Counted from the first letter of the stretch, positions 48,394 to 59,610 are shown. The stretch is 64,000 bases of DNA from Rhynchopus sp. YZ270_cl-10 (GCA_964035575.1 OZ037859.1:186001-250000), one strand, 5' to 3'. The notes: a model not told the origin generated them from the sequence alone. Translations and numbers: made by a program.

Positions 48394-49390
48394 CGAGTCT
48401 TGCCCTCTGTTTCCTTTTTATGCCATTTTCGGAGAGGGGGGTAAAAAAACTAACAGATTTGATGAATATAGAATAATCGCTCCAGGAGGATCACACATCT
48501 TTCAAATCAAAAGAAAATTTGATAAAAAAAAATAATAAAAACGTGAAGACGCTTCGTGACACGACACGTGGGGGAGAGAAAAAAAAAGCTATTGTGAAGG
48601 AGGTGCACAAATGTGCGTACTCGGAAAAGGGAAAACGGGGGATCACGGAGAGCGAGCCCCTCCAGTAAAGTTACTAAAGTATGAAACTGTTTTTTTTTTT
48701 TTAAATAAATCATAACGGAAAATATGGAGAAACTTGATCAAGAAACGGTTCAGAAAGCTGTGCCACGTTCTATATCTTTCAATTCTCCCTAGCGGATGGT
48801 AGCCCATAGTAGGGCTTTGGCTGATCAAAAAACGATTACTTTTTCATAATTATGACATAAAGGTGGAGTCTCTCAGATTTGACACATGCCGCCAAACCTT
48901 CGAAATCCCTATTTTTTTAAAGGGTGAAGTTGAAATATAGGAAAGAGATAAACGCTATAAAAAAAATCAGAAAAAAAAAAGGTTTGGATGAATCTAACTG
49001 GCCTCCGTCATGCTTCATCCAACCAAAAGAAAACAAACAAACAAACAAATTTCCACAAAGAAGGCCCCTCCGCACCCCCCTCCCTTGCTCACCGACCGAC
49101 AGCCTATAGAAAAGCACGTTACGACAGCAAGAGATATTTCACAACGTCCATCAACGAGAACACAGAAAAAAAAAATAATCAGGTTCTTGGAAGGGGAAGG
49201 GAAGGCTGCATTCCTGTTTGTGCAGGGAGACCTGGACTAAAGGAATGTATGGTACAGTCCGTACTGTGCCATATAAAAAGCGGGGGGGTCTTAGAATAAG
49301 AAGAAATAAATTTCTTTTTATTTAGAACAAAAATGCACTCCGGGTAGGGGGGTGGTTTGTTTAAGATTGACCTAAGCGCGCTCAGACACC

Positions 49391-50709
49391 GGGGGGTATG
49401 TAACTTTGTGTATTAGTGTGTAAAATTTGACCGGCCCTTTGGGTGAAAAAAAAAAGAGTGAGGGGAGTTGGGTCCAGTCATAGGGGGTATAGCATATTTT
49501 TTGGAAAATTCTTCAAAAAAGCAAGGATTTTTGCTGGGCACAATGAAATTTTCAGAAAAATCCCGATTTTCGGCCAAATTTGGAGCAAATTATGACCCAC
49601 CCACCCCGATTTTGGGTCAAAAACCGACTTCATTTTTGCACAGGAGTGCTTACGATTTCGTAAACCAGGGGTCCTCTGGATGCATGCATTGATAAACACA
49701 ACACTGGAAATTGCAAGGAACGGGTCTGCATGCGTGTTCTCTAGCCACTACAGTCACAGGGTATTGCGGCTGAATTTTGACTTGCGAAATTTTTTCGCGA
49801 ACATCTATTTCTGAGGTTTTCTTTGGATTCTTTGGGCCATTTTATGACCTACCACGCCCGATTTTGGGCGATAAAACAAAATTTTGTCAGGTCAAACTCC
49901 GTACTTGTGAAAAGAATTGCTAAGGAAATGTGTAATATGCGTGTTTTTGTACACGAAATGTGGGCCCCTGTAGTAATGCATAAGGTGCATAATGCATATG
50001 GTTTACACCCAGATCGTCAAAACACCCGATTTTTGCGTTTTTTTGCACTTTTTGGTCCCAAAAACCCAACTCAGGGGTCGAAATTTTCCCGAAAAAAAAA
50101 ATTTTTTTTTTTGAGATTTTTTGATTTTTTGACAAGGCGCTGGCCCATACAAAATGCACTGGTGGTACAGAAAATGACTGGGGAATTAACTCTAGATGCT
50201 CAAAACAGCCCAATTCTTGCTTTTTTTGACTTTTTGGTCCCAGAAGGGGACCTAGGGTGTAGTGAGCAGGCCTCAAAAACACTTGTGAAAAAAAATTTTT
50301 GGGATTTTTTTTTTTGAGATTTTTTCAAAAATCGACTTGTTTTTGGTAAAAATCACGAAATTTTGGGTTCGCGGAACCGCGTTTTAGACCCCCCTAGATG
50401 CTCAAAAGTGCCAAATTTTGCTTTTAATGGCCTCAAATCGTCGAAATTAGCCCAATATAGGGGCAAAAAAAAAAATTCGAGGGTCTAGGTATGGAGAGCG
50501 AGCACCTTAGAAGCGTCGTAGACAACCCGTGTTTTTTGTGTATAAATAGTACCCGGTCAAAATGCCGGTCAAAATGGGGTGCCGGTCAAATTACATACCC
50601 TATTTTGACCGGGTACTATTTGTACACAAAAATACCCGATTTTTTCGGGAATTTTTGACAACACACTGGTTGAGTTACCGGTCAGAACCGGTCAAATTAC
50701 ATACCCCCC
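49391..50709. mobile_element. 1.3-kb non-autonomous DNA transposon (GGGGGGTATG ends)
   Basis: The left end GGGGGGTATGTAA ... TTTGACCGG and right end CCGGTCAAATTACATACCCC are inverted. ACC lies on both sides, possibly a 3-bp target duplication. The inside repeats blocks such as AAAATGCC..AATTTTTGC and CGATTTTGGG but encodes nothing recognisable. A smaller foldback (50530-50633) is nested near the right end. Part of the inside (50385-50475) is shared with 57480-57565. Confidence 0.65.
50530..50633. mobile_element. 104-bp foldback element nested in the 1.3-kb transposon
   Basis: Arms TTTGTGTATAAATAGTACCC and GGGTACTATTTGTACACAAA, extended inward by GGTCAAAAT / ATTTTGACC. Confidence 0.65.
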
Positions 50710-50734
50710 ACCTTAGCTTAACTTTAAAAAAAAA

Positions 50735-50840
50735 AATGAAATTGGTAAAGATGAATAAAAGCCTCGCTCAGTCATCCTGGTTGGAAGTAAAAAATGAAAA
50801 CTTTGTGAGATGAATGTGCCTCTTGTGCACACATAAAAGG
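50735..50840 (+). repeat. Two hairpin-family units
   Basis: GAAATTGGTAAAGATGAATA, AAAGCCTCGCTCAGTCATCC; then GAAAACTTTGTGAGATGAAT, arm GTGC, CTCTTGT, arm GCAC, ACAT. Confidence 0.6.
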
Positions 50841-51929
50841 ATTAGGACCGGATGATGAAAAGACATGAAAACTTCGTGTGCTAGGAAGGGTGGTGGGTGA
50901 AGGAAAAAACAAAGTGGCTTCTCGATTGACCATTTTTTTTACCGAGAAAGACTTCACAAAAAGACCTCCATTTCTCACTCTTCCCTGCAACATAAAGCAT
51001 ACAGGATATCACAATAAAAATAATCGATACCCCGGGGGTATTTAAGGCCAGTATTGAGAAGGGGGCTTTTTTCATTGATAATCTGCTGGATTAATGTAGT
51101 TGCAGCAAAGCAGTCTGCACTGTCCAGTTTTTTTAAAAATCACCAAGAAAAAAAGGGGCGGTGGGGGGAGAAAACTGCCATCTCTCTTGTGACCCAGAAA
51201 AATGTTTCTGTCGTATCAATGCGCAACAGAGAGAAAAAGATAACTGAAAAAATAAAACTGCCGGACAGAAAAGTCCACAGGAAATCCACTATTTTTTGAC
51301 CAGTTTTTTTTAGACTAGTCCGGAGTATTGGCTATCAACTTTGCCCCTTTTTTTTTGTTTCCTAAAAGGCGCTTTTCGAAGAAAACATGTACGCCGTCAT
51401 TCATGCACACCTTACCAATCAAGGTTTCGTTCTGTTCATGAACGACGACACTGTTGCGTACCAAGTGGAATGCGCACACCCATCTTAACAAAAAGCGAAG
51501 TTGAGACCATACACACACAAAGGCAACTCGAACCAGTCTGTTATTTTTTTATTTTTTGAACACAGCATTTTTTTTTTGAGAAAGACGCACCCTTTTTGTT
51601 GCAGAAGGCTGCATCTTTTTTGATTTTTTTTTAAATCGCGAAGACATTGGATTGAGGTTTGGGGTAAAGACACGTACATGAGCAAATAATGGGGGGGAAA
51701 TTGGGAAATTGGGAAAGGGGGAAAAGGGGGAAATCCAAAACTGTAAAGGCAACCCCCAGAAAGGCACCTAGAAAAAGCGACATACTAAGATGGCATTACT
51801 AGCAAGCCTCGTTTTAGTCACCAATAAAAAAACAAAGACAAAATAATACTCAGAAAGACCTATGTTTGTAGACGTGAAAAGACAAACCGCACACAGACTG
51901 TTGTTTACCATTTTTTTCACTTTTTTTTT

Positions 51930-52050
51930 TTTTGTAGTTTCGACAATCACCTTGTCCGAGGACGGGTTCTGTATACAAAGTCGTACACTTTTTTGTTCTG
52001 ATAAATTGTTGGAAATAGTGTAGTTGCCACGCAAGCCCCACCTTCGCCTT
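51930..52050 (+). repeat. Two hairpin-type units (GTAGTTTCGACA and GATAAATTGTTGG subtypes)
   Basis: TTTGTAGTTTCGACAATC, ACCTTGTC / GACGGGT around CGAG, CTGTATACAAAGTCG; then TGATAAATTGTTGGAAATAG, TGTAGTTGCCACGCAAGCC. The first closely matches 24625. Confidence 0.55.
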
Positions 52051-52134
52051 CAATTTTTTCGTGAATTGGTATTGTCCCAATCAATCTATTAGTACCTTGC
52101 AATGAGGATACCGATGTGCCCTCTTTACAACAGA

Positions 52135-52280
52135 AAAAAAAATCGTAAGATTACTCTAAGGTGACTAAGCTTGCATGCTTGGTCACCTTGTGAAAAAAAA
52201 TATAAAGTTGATAGTGCAAAACGCCTCTGGGACGCAGGCACTGACACTCCGTGGGGTTATCGAACCCCGGAGTGTCAAAA
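52135..52280 (+). repeat. Hairpin unit followed by the best double-type unit
   Basis: At 52142-52190: ATCGTAAGATTACTCTAAG, GTGACTAAGC ... GCTTGGTCACC (a 10-bp stem). At 52203-52277: GTTGATAGTGCAAAACGCC, GGGACGCAGGCACTGACACT, CCGTGGGGTTATCGAACCCC, GGAGTGTC. The last part is a nearly perfect hairpin: GACACTCC / GGAGTGTC outside and GGGGTT / AACCCC inside. Confidence 0.7.
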
Positions 52281-52514
52281 TAAAAAAAAAACAGATCGGG
52301 GGGTTTTTTGTAAAGAGTAAAAACATTTTGTTTGAGTACACAGGAAACCTGTCACTGCTTTTGAGAGGTTTTTTAAAGTAATGAGTAAAAAAAAAGAAGC
52401 AATGAAACCAACGGGAAAAGGGGGGTGTCAACGACTCACCGTATGGAGAGCATTTTAGCACCCCCCTCCTCTCAGTAGCATGCTCCCGAAAGGAAAAAAA
52501 TAAATAGACAAAAA

Positions 52515-52565
52515 ATAAACAGTCAAGATGAACCTAAGCCTCTCTGTGGTTAGTCACCTTGATCC
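52515..52565 (+). repeat. Hairpin-family unit (CTAAGC stem)
   Basis: AGTCAAGATGAACCTAAGC, CTCTCTGT, GGTTAGTCACCTTGAT. Same class as 21510 and 41488. Confidence 0.6.
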
Positions 52566-53640
52566 AGCATCGCAAAAACGGACATTTTTTTTTTAAAATT
52601 GTTGTGTCGACAACCCTGAGGATCTGTACTCAATGTCGCCCGAAGGCTATTGTACATTTCAAAAGATATAGACGCACAAGGTCGTCCTCAACTCTGGAAA
52701 GTAGCCTTTATTTTTTGTATTTTGACAACCACTTTTCGCCAACAATTTATTGGATTAAGGGCATATTGAGCACGCAATACGATCATTTTGCGTATATTTT
52801 TTGTTTTCCGCAAACAAAGTACCTACTAAGAGAAGTTGACAGTGCGCCTCACAACAAAAAAATATTTGGTTTAGAAAACACATTTCGTCAGAGCTACGTT
52901 CCCCTTGATCCTACACTCAGAGAAAAAGGCGTGAAGATGGCCATGCCCCCCCTTTGTTGAGTAATTTATATCAAGAAGGGAAGCGCTCGTACAGAGTAAG
53001 GAGGAGGGGGAATGACAAAAAGAAAGTGTGGTTATCATGAATGCTAAGCTAAGCTTCACAGTGCGTTCGTTCACTCCTTTAGCTTAAGTCAACCACGAAA
53101 AAAAAAACAGTGTCCCCCCTTTTTCTCCTGTTCAGTGCTGTGTCGTGTGTCCCCATCCCTTTTTTGTGCACCACGTTGATTAGTTGGGCATTTTTAGTCA
53201 CCAGATGAAACACAGAAAAATCGCAAGAAAAAAAAAATATCAGAAAAAGAAGAAGGGGTAAAAAGGGAAGAAGGGAATCATTATACCATACCATACCATT
53301 TCACTACTTTCCAGGGTTTTTAAAGCTATTTGTCGCTTGAAAAGGGAAGTACAATCGTCAAAGAAAAAGAAGACGAAAAAAAAAAAGTTGAGATACTGGG
53401 CTTTGATCAATCGTTAGAGTTTTCTCAACATTTTTTTAGAATTTGCGGTTCGTTTGTTTGCATGATTTTTCTCTCTTTTTTTTGATAAATTGTTGGAGCA
53501 CTGTAGTTGCCTCGGTTGTGTTGCCACAGTTGTGCAATCTCCACTTTTTTTGCATTTGAATGCAGAACAGTCCCAACATGCATCCTCTCTAAGTCTTTTG
53601 ACACAACGTATCCCAGGTTAACGGATATCAATGAGTAGTG

Positions 53641-54123
53641 GTGCTTCCCGGGGGGTGTGCATTTCACAAATTTTCACAAAATGTGACAAGTTTTCACAAA
53701 TTTTCACCACACGAAAACTGCTACAAAATTGTGAAGGCTGGCGAAAAGTGGTGAAAAATTGTGAAAAAATGTGAAAAGTTGTGAATAGTTGTGAAAAGTT
53801 GTGAATTGATTTTTTTTTTGTGAGTGCTTTTTTTTTGGGCGGGTGGTGACCCACCCATTGAGGGGCACGCTGGGATTCACAAGATAGAACGTGATGTGGT
53901 GTACCAGTGTACCTGTGTACTGTGTGATGTGCGGAAATGACGAGAACTTGTCCATTTCGGCAAATTGACCCCACCACTGGCCGGACGGATTCCGGAAATG
54001 CAAATGCCGGCGTTTAAAAGCTTCACCAACGAGAGAAAAAAGGGTAGTGAAAAGTTGTGAATAGTTGTGAAAAGTTGTGAATTGAATTGAAAATTTGTGA
54101 AATGCATACCCCCCGGGAAGCAC
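53641..54123. mobile_element. 483-bp miniature transposon with 35-bp inverted ends
   Basis: Ends GTGCTTCCCGGGGGGTGTGC ATTTCACAAATTTTCA and the matching right end TGAAAATTTGTGAAATGCAT ACCCCCCGGGAAGCAC are inverted repeats. The subterminal GTGAAAAGTTGTGAA is repeated on both sides, like binding sites for a transposase. A core ATTGACCCCACCACTG ... GGAAATGCAAATG is shared with the 58595-59116 duplication. Confidence 0.75.
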
Positions 54124-54479
54124 CAAGTAGATACATTAGATTCATATACTTTCAGTTCACAGAATTGAAAGTATTTGAGAGGGTCAACACAATGCACCCT
54201 TTCTTAGATACAAAAAAAAAAATCCTCCGACTGTATCTGCCGTTTTCTGCTGACATAACTTTTTTGGTTTGGTTATAAACAGGAAGCCTTTGGCCATCAA
54301 AGAAACTCTAATCAATTTGCGCACATATCTTTACCTCCAGGTGGAACAGTAAGTTGGTTTAAAAAACAATACAACGAGAGGAAGAATCTTGTCAAATAAA
54401 ACACTATTTTTTCACATATTTTCTATTCGAGAATAGAAATCAAAGAAATACAGCAAAAAGATAACGTTATTAGCCACCT

Positions 54480-54525
54480 TTGAATATAAATTGTAATGGA
54501 TGTACCTCTCGAGCACACCTTCAAT
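54480..54525 (+). repeat. Hairpin-family unit
   Basis: AATTGTAATGGATGTACC, TCTCGAGCACACCTT. A worn copy of the GTGC class. Confidence 0.45.
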
Positions 54526-55545
54526 AAACTGCGAAAACAACAAAATGAAGTAATAACTGTTGCTTCATAGGGGTACTGTCAGCAAGGTAAGTCGCATCCC
54601 GCTCCATTGAAAGAGTCAGAGACGGCAATTGTAATAATTTGCCATGCGCCTGGTCTTGTGTCAGAACACCGCACAAAAGCTTCAATCAAATAAGAATTGG
54701 TACTAACCTTCACAATTATGCTTGAATAAAACATAGCACTCTCTGGTACAGATAACAAGAGTTTTAACAAAAAAAAAAATATTAAACGGGTTGGCGAAAA
54801 TTATAAAACAATGAATTCATAAAAACAATAAAGCAAAGGCGCGAAACCATTGCTGAAATAGTGGTTCTGCTCGATATTTTTTAAACCTGAATGTAGTATA
54901 GGTAACAAAAAACATAGGAAGAGTAAAAAAACCGGGATAACATGGCGTAATGAAAAGAAAGGTTAATGGTAAGAGTAGAGTCTTCTTCGGTCCGCTTTCA
55001 AAATAATTCGAGAATCTTGTTTTTTTGTTGTTGAATTCGAAGTTCCTTTTTTTTTGGACTTTTTAAAATGACACCAAAAAAAGAAAAACACCACATCGTT
55101 CGCGTTGGCTGGTAGCATGCCACCTCTACTCGTTTTCTTCGAAAGCATGCACCGTTTAAAATGGTTTGGTGGATAACGCCACTGCGGGCACACACACCAA
55201 GGGGGAAAAAGAAAATGAAAATGAAAAAAAATCGCTTGAGGCTGGAAAATAATGGGTTTTGTGAGTGTTAACTATGGGGAAGGGGGGGAGGGAAGTGTTG
55301 TTACTTTTTTTGAAACATTTTGTTAGCTTATTTTTAATGAAGTAATTGTTCGACATTTTTTTTTTTTTTTTTTTTGTGAAAATTTGTTCATTCGTGCAGG
55401 TCACCTGAAGATGCGCTCCACCATACTGCACTTTTCCCCCCTCAAAAGAGAAATAAGGGCAAAAATGAAGTGAAGACCAAGAACCAGATGTGATTCTAGA
55501 TTACTATTTTTTTCGGAGGATAGAAAAAGTGCACATTTGTGTTTT

Positions 55546-55678
55546 TATTCCTACAAGCGTAGCTTAAAGGAGAAATAGTTCCTCAGATACGGTCGCCAAT
55601 CACCCCTCAAACAGGGTAATTGAGCAATCAACGAAAAAACCTTTTTTCCTTTTACTTACCTATCAGAGTTACTATTTT
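55546..55678. mobile_element. Miniature element, GAAATAGTA family
   Basis: TATTCCTACAAGCGTAGC, AGGAGAAATAGTTCCTCAG, CGGTCGCCAATCACCCCTCA, then TTTTACTTACCTATCAGAG, TTACTATTT. The most diverged of the three long copies. Confidence 0.65.
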
Positions 55679-56111
55679 TGTCTGTATGGAACCCACCCCC
55701 TTTTTTTAGAAAGAGCAAAACTGAAGAAAAAAGAAATTGCAATATTTTGTACTTTGTCGTTAGAAACCAATAGGATATAGGATGTGAACCGACGCCCTCT
55801 TTTCAATACAACCCAACTCTGACCAATTTCCTTATCCCCCTTTTTTTTTTTTTTTTGAATATTTCATCATCGTCAGAGATGTTGAACCTTTTGCATATGC
55901 AGAACAAAACAATCGTTCGGACTTTTGTTTGTGCGTAAAGTGTAATAAATATTCTGTGGTGATATTTTTATTACTGCAATACGCTTCCACTGACTGGCAG
56001 TGAAGAGGAAACCTCTTTGAGGCCAAAAAAACCCCCACATCGTTCCCCGAAACTTTTGTATTATGAGCTGCAACGCAAAATGCTTTTTTTTTTTATTGGG
56101 TCAAATATCTT

Positions 56112-56669
56112 CAGGGGACATTGGTAGTTTGAGATTTTGAAAAAAAAGCCGGTGTGAGCCAAAAAAGCCGGTGTGAGGCATTTTTTTTTTCCCCACGCAT
56201 TTTTGGCAGAGACCTCCACAGCTCTTTCCCCTCCGCGCCCTTGTCTAACCATATGACATCAAAACTTTTCTGGCGAAGCCACGGTACGCAACATTTCAAA
56301 AATTGTAGCATAAAATCGCACGTTTTTATAGCCAAACTATGGTAAAGGTAGCTGTGACTATGGCATAGGGTAGAGCTGTGGGCTACCGCTCGTCATTTTT
56401 AGCTGCGCCGCAGGCGCACGGTACGCTACTTTTTTATGAGAGTGCGAACATCTATTTCTTTTGATTGAACGGACCGATTGGTCTTTATGGTGGGGTCACA
56501 TGCACATAAGAAACCGCTACAGATGTGGTTGTAGCCTTGTATGAGGAGATAAAATTCAGAAAAAAATTCAAAAATCCGCCTTTTTCTTTTTTTTTTTTTT
56601 TTCCTCAAAATCCCACACCGGCTTATCCGGTGTGGCCACACCGGCACACCGGCATACTAATGTCCCCTG
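56112..56669. mobile_element. 558-bp hAT-type non-autonomous transposon with 8-bp target duplication
   Basis: Ends CAGGGGACATTGGTA and TACTAATGTCCCCTG are inverted and are flanked on both sides by AATATCTT (56104-56111 and 56670-56677). CAGGG-type ends plus an exact 8-bp duplication are the hallmarks of hAT transposons. GCCGGTGTG motifs are repeated just inside both ends. No transposase is seen, so it needs one in trans. The perfect duplication suggests a fairly recent insertion. Confidence 0.85.
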
Positions 56670-56819
56670 AATATCTTTGAGAGTCGGAAGGGATTGCAGA
56701 ATCTAAAATGACATTTGCATTATGAATGTAAGGCAAATACTTCGAGGAAACAATTGTTTCATATACTAACTATTCTACTGAATAGAAGGTATAATAGGGT
56801 GCACTAAATGTACCCAAAA

Positions 56820-57008
56820 AATAGAAAACGACTTCAGGATATGACAGTTAAATGAAATAAAGAAAACACTTTTTCGTTTATCGCACCGCAAAAGGTTTGT
56901 GTTTTTCACTGATGAATGTGAGTGATGTTAGTGGAAAAACAATACGCTAAAGCGGGCACGCACCATCCGTCGTTTTCCATTTCTATTCGTCAATGCTTGA
57001 TAACACAA
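56820..57008. mobile_element. Miniature element (AATAGAAAACGAC ends), second good copy
   Basis: Ends AATAGAAAACGACTTCAGG and CCGTCGTTTTCCATTTCTAT, then TCGTCAATGCTTGATAACAC. It has a few small insertions relative to 44106-44283. Confidence 0.7.
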
Positions 57009-57021
57009 CAAAAAAAATATA

Positions 57022-57175
57022 TATAATTATTGGGTAATTATTACCCCATAATTACACGCAGGTGTGTTTTTTGTCACGAGTGACCTAAACCCACGAGCGA
57101 AGCGAGTGGGTTTAGGGAACAAGTGACAAAAAACACACCTAAGTGTAATTATCTGGTAATAATTTCACATAATTA
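57022..57175. mobile_element. 154-bp nearly perfect foldback element
   Basis: The arms contain AGGTGTGTTTTTTGTCAC / GTGACAAAAAACACACCT and CTAAACCCAC / GTGGGTTTAG around GAGCGAAGCGAG, and TAATTATTACC at the ends. The stem is over 60 bp with a tiny loop. Confidence 0.7.
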
Positions 57176-57479
57176 GTTTTTTTTTTATCGTGCAATTTTT
57201 GACGAGTGTACAAATCCGGCGAGTCCCCGTCACCCTCCAGTCACTGTATGTCGATGATGGGAGTGTGTATGTGGGGTGTATGGGAAATGTGCCGAAGTAT
57301 GGATGTTGAACCGAAAAAGTGGGAGAGGGTATAATTAGTTGTGATCATTCTTGGTTTGGGGTTGGTAATCACATTTCAACAAGTTGGTAACAACTGTCTA
57401 TCCTTGGACGATGCGAAGCGTGAAGTTGAGGTTTCCGGTGTGTTTTTCCGGGATTTTTTTTTTTTTGGCGGATAATCAA

Positions 57480-57565
57480 AAACGTGTTTGAGGGGCCTAG
57501 AACTGCTCAAATGGGTCAAATTTTGCTTTGAATGGGCTCAAATCGTCGAAATTAACCCTTATAGG
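57480..57565. repeat. Sequence shared with the 1.3-kb transposon
   Basis: GAGGGGCCTAGAACTGCTCA ... TCAAATCGTCGAAATTAACC matches 50385-50475, suggesting a degraded copy of that element's inside. Confidence 0.5.
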
Positions 57566-57629
57566 GGGAAAAAAAATTTTTGCAGAGTCCCTTTCCCTTT
57601 GGCGACTTAGGATCACCAAAAGTGGGTTT

Positions 57630-57724
57630 GAGCGTGTAATTATTACCCATAATTACACGGCTGATATTTTTGGTCGCAAATCGCTAACGATTCATAATTA
57701 CACGCTTGGTAATAATTACACGCT
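57630..57724. mobile_element. 95-bp miniature element with 18-bp inverted ends
   Basis: GAGCGTGTAATTATTACC at the left and GGTAATAATTACACGCTC at the right are perfect inverted repeats. CATAATTACACG occurs inside twice. It is related to the foldback at 57022. Confidence 0.7.
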
Positions 57725-57799
57725 CCCAGATTATAATTTTTGGTTCTTCCTGAAGGATTTGTACACGAGTCAAAAATTGCACGATAAAAAAAACAAAAA

Positions 57800-57838
57800 A
57801 AGTTTAGAAGATGAACCTAAGCCTTTCGAAACAAAATG
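57800..57838 (+). repeat. Hairpin-family unit, partial
   Basis: AAAGTTTAGAAGATGAACC, TAAGCCTTTCG. Leader and left arm only; the right arm is lost. Confidence 0.45.
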
Positions 57839-58594
57839 AGGACTTTAATTCATTTAAAACTACACTTTTTTCAGGCAAATGGTTTCCAAAAAAAAATACA
57901 CTATCAACGCAAAAGAAAACACCCCATCCTTTTGCAAATCAAAAGCTTAACCCTTGCTAACCCTTATTCACCTAAAATAAATAACCAGTGCGTGGTACCC
58001 AAGGATACTCACCACTTAAAGGGGAAGCTAGCGGCGGAGCTTTGTGTTTGTTTTTTGTGCATTCCCTGTCAATAAAGAAGAGACAGGTCCAATGCAAATG
58101 AAAAAAAAAATGAAATATCAATGTGAACATTTTCTTGCGCACACCAAAAAAAAAAACATAATGTCACACAAAGGCAAGGATGCTTGATTTGCCCGCACTT
58201 CGGAGACAACAAACGATAAAAAAATAAAAACCTTTTGGGCATGTTGAAATATGGGCATAAACTATAAAAGAAGTGATCACCCTTTTTTTTTCATTTGTTT
58301 TTTTTCATTCCATTTTCATTTTCTTTCAAAAAATATAAATCACAGTCTCTTTCGTTGTGGTATGTGTTGATCTGGATGGGATACTTTGGTCTTTTTTTTC
58401 GATACACTGTTGGTTTTATGTAGCTGTCATGCAAAATACAGTCTTCACCCAGAATTTTTTTTTGTTTGCATCAAACAAGACCCCCAAGCCATTTCAATGC
58501 AACGAAAACTGTGCCTCAGATTTCCCCCCCACCCCCCTTCCCCATGGTCTATGCAAAACAAAACAGAACAGAATACAGATAAAATCAAGAAAAT

Positions 58595-59116
58595 TTTTTC
58601 AACTTACCTTCCTTCACCCCCCTGTAAGGGCAACCGTAGGTGAAGTAAGGTATAGTATTGAAATCGATGTGGGGGGGGAGTAAAGGGTCAATTTTACAAA
58701 ACCAGATTTTGAGGAAAATTTTAGCCGAAAATGGGCCCCACGTATAAGCAACCGGGCTCATATTTCTCAAAATTTAAGTGGTCAAAAAATTGTCCAATTT
58801 TCGAGATTGACCCCACCACTGCACGGGCGGAGCCCAAAAATGCAAATAAGGACCCTTTTTCAACTTACCTTCCTTCACCCCCCTGTAAGGGCAACCGTAG
58901 GTGAAGTAAGGTATAGTATTGAAATCGATGTGGGGGGGGAGTAAAGGGTCAATTTTACAAAACCAGATTTTGAGGAAAATTTTAGCCGAAAATGGGCCCC
59001 ACGTATAAGCAACCGGGCTCATATTTCTCAAAATTTAAGTGGTCAAAAAATTGTCCAATTTTCGAGATTGACCCCACCACTGCACGGGCGGAGCCCAAAA
59101 ATGCAAATAAGGACCC
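58595..59116. repeat. Exact-looking tandem duplication of 261 bp
   Basis: Unit 1 is 58595-58855 and unit 2 is 58856-59116, each starting TTTTTCAACTTACC and ending AATAAGGACCC. The two translate identically over the whole unit in one frame. It is either very recent or an assembly artefact. Each unit holds the ATTGACCCCACCACTG core also found at 53965. Confidence 0.85.
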
Positions 59117-59249
59117 TTTTTAATTTGTTCTCTTGAAATGTATAATTTCATGTTTTCGCGAAAAAAATAACAACTGATCCCTACAAGGGTTGAAGGAAGG
59201 TGGTTGAAAATAACAATAACAACAAGAACAACTAATTGCTAAGAAAAAA

Positions 59250-59610
59250 GCGGGGTGTGCTGTGGAAAACTCCGCGCGATTTTCGAAGCCACCGTAGCAT
59301 CCTGGCGATTTGCTGGAGGTGCTGATGCGCCTGGTGTGATCGATGTGTTGTAGTCTGTGCATTCTGTGTTCCTTCCGCACTGCTCCAACGACGACGACAA
59401 TGTGGGGAGCCTGTGGACAACTACGAGCTGGAACACGCCGAGCCTGCCGAGCCGACGTCCAACAACGCTATCGAGCAGATGGTGCTGGATGAAGAGGACA
59501 GCCCCCCTTCTTGAACGTTTCAGATGCTGGCGTCCCAGTGGGTCTGTCAGCGTACGAAGAGCGTTAGCATACCTGCAGAAGAGCAGAATGCTGGGCGTGT
59601 TGTAGATTAT
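59250..59610 (+). pseudogene. GC-rich island, possible gene fragment
   Basis: About 360 bp of GC-rich sequence stands out in an AT-rich desert. One plus-strand frame ends with an acidic protein-like tail (CGEPVDNYELEHAEPAEPTS, then NNAIEQMVLDEEDSPPS and stop at 59513-59515). Upstream the frame soon becomes Cys/Val-rich and unlikely. Longer frames on both strands look like shadows. It may be the last exon of a lost gene or part of an old transposon. Confidence 0.3.

Noticed and set aside
49478-50317. Frames of 73-164 codons in the 1.3-kb element as a transposase
   Set aside because: They are low-complexity Phe/Lys/Gly-rich products of repeated blocks, with no transposase motif.
58585-59031. 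Two identical short frames starting MRNMSPVAYTWG
   Set aside because: Their identity comes from the 261-bp tandem duplication. Composition is spacer-like, with no domain or start context.
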